From Sulfurovum sp. (GTDB lineage: Bacteria; Campylobacterota; Campylobacteria; Campylobacterales; Sulfurovaceae): DNA of 5,416 nucleotides. This document shows, piece after piece, positions 5,320 to 5,416 of this stretch; the first letter of the stretch is position 1; every line of letters begins with the position of its first letter. A program made the position numbers and the translations under genes. Below the pieces are notes generated by a model. That model searched no databases. It saw only the letters and a list, made by a program, of their open reading frames with translations, and had not been told where the DNA came from. The stretch lies in the NCBI GenBank assembly GCA_027083995.1, contig JALWME010000069.1, positions 1 through 5,416 on the forward strand, in the 5' to 3' direction.

Positions 5320-5416
5320 GACCACTGTGTAATTTTCTTAAAAAGTTCATCTTCTTTAACGGGTTTTCTTAAAAAATCATTTGCTCCGTTATCAAATATT
5401 TCACTTTTTCTTGTGT
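5316..5416 (-). CDS. C-terminal end of a response-regulator receiver (CheY-like) domain protein, 5' part outside window
   Basis: The minus strand is open from the right edge to a TAA at 5318-5316 and encodes the last 32 residues of a protein. The stretch FDNGANDFLRKPVKEDELFKKI matches the end of a receiver domain: the G-A-N-D-F-L segment, the near-invariant Lys-Pro pair after strand 5, and the acidic, amphipathic last helix. The phosphorylated Asp and any kinase or output domain would be further right. The receiver ends only a few residues before the stop, so this is either a stand-alone CheY-like protein or the receiver at the end of a hybrid histidine kinase. It is convergent with lon, with 50 bases between the stop codons. 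The fragment is short, so the family call is good but the protein type is open. Confidence 0.75.
   Translation of the reverse strand, partial: TRKSEIFDNGANDFLRKPVKEDELFKKITQWS

Overview
This window is AT-rich DNA that most likely comes from a member of the Campylobacterota (Epsilonproteobacteria). The evidence is a BamD lipoprotein directly followed by a class A Lon protease, both of strongly epsilonproteobacterial type; the same bamD-lon order is known from Helicobacter and Campylobacter. A prepilin-like protein with an A|FTMLELV leader, common in this group, lies just upstream. I see no fliW gene next to bamD, which fits a non-flagellated, Sulfurovum-like organism, although that genus assignment is an inference.

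Layout. Positions 1-1137 (minus strand) hold the first 379 codons of a secreted protein that runs off the left edge. It has a Sec signal peptide, a PPC-like beta domain, and then a module resembling the N-terminal part of large DUF11-type surface proteins. A 197-bp divergent intergenic region (1138-1334) carries its promoter candidates and a perfect 10-bp tandem repeat. Going right on the plus strand come a pseudopilin of the GspH/FimT type (1335-1988), bamD (2076-2726) and lon (2842-5265, GTG start). A strong intrinsic terminator follows lon. The last 101 bases are the 3' end of a convergent minus-strand gene encoding the C-terminus of a response-regulator receiver domain.

How the genes relate. 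The functional theme is the cell envelope and protein quality control. BamD is part of the machinery that inserts beta-barrel proteins into the outer membrane. The pseudopilin belongs to a type II secretion, type IV pilus or DNA-uptake type machine. The divergent protein is exported. Lon is the cytoplasmic ATP-dependent quality-control protease. No complete new multi-gene system is visible.

The least ordinary material is non-coding. Arrays of the heptamer TTAAAAA or its complement lie on both sides of lon: four perfect copies after bamD, a degenerate inverted array just before lon, and three perfect inverted copies after lon. In addition, the lon Shine-Dalgarno sequence sits inside a small perfect hairpin that could control translation of this protease.
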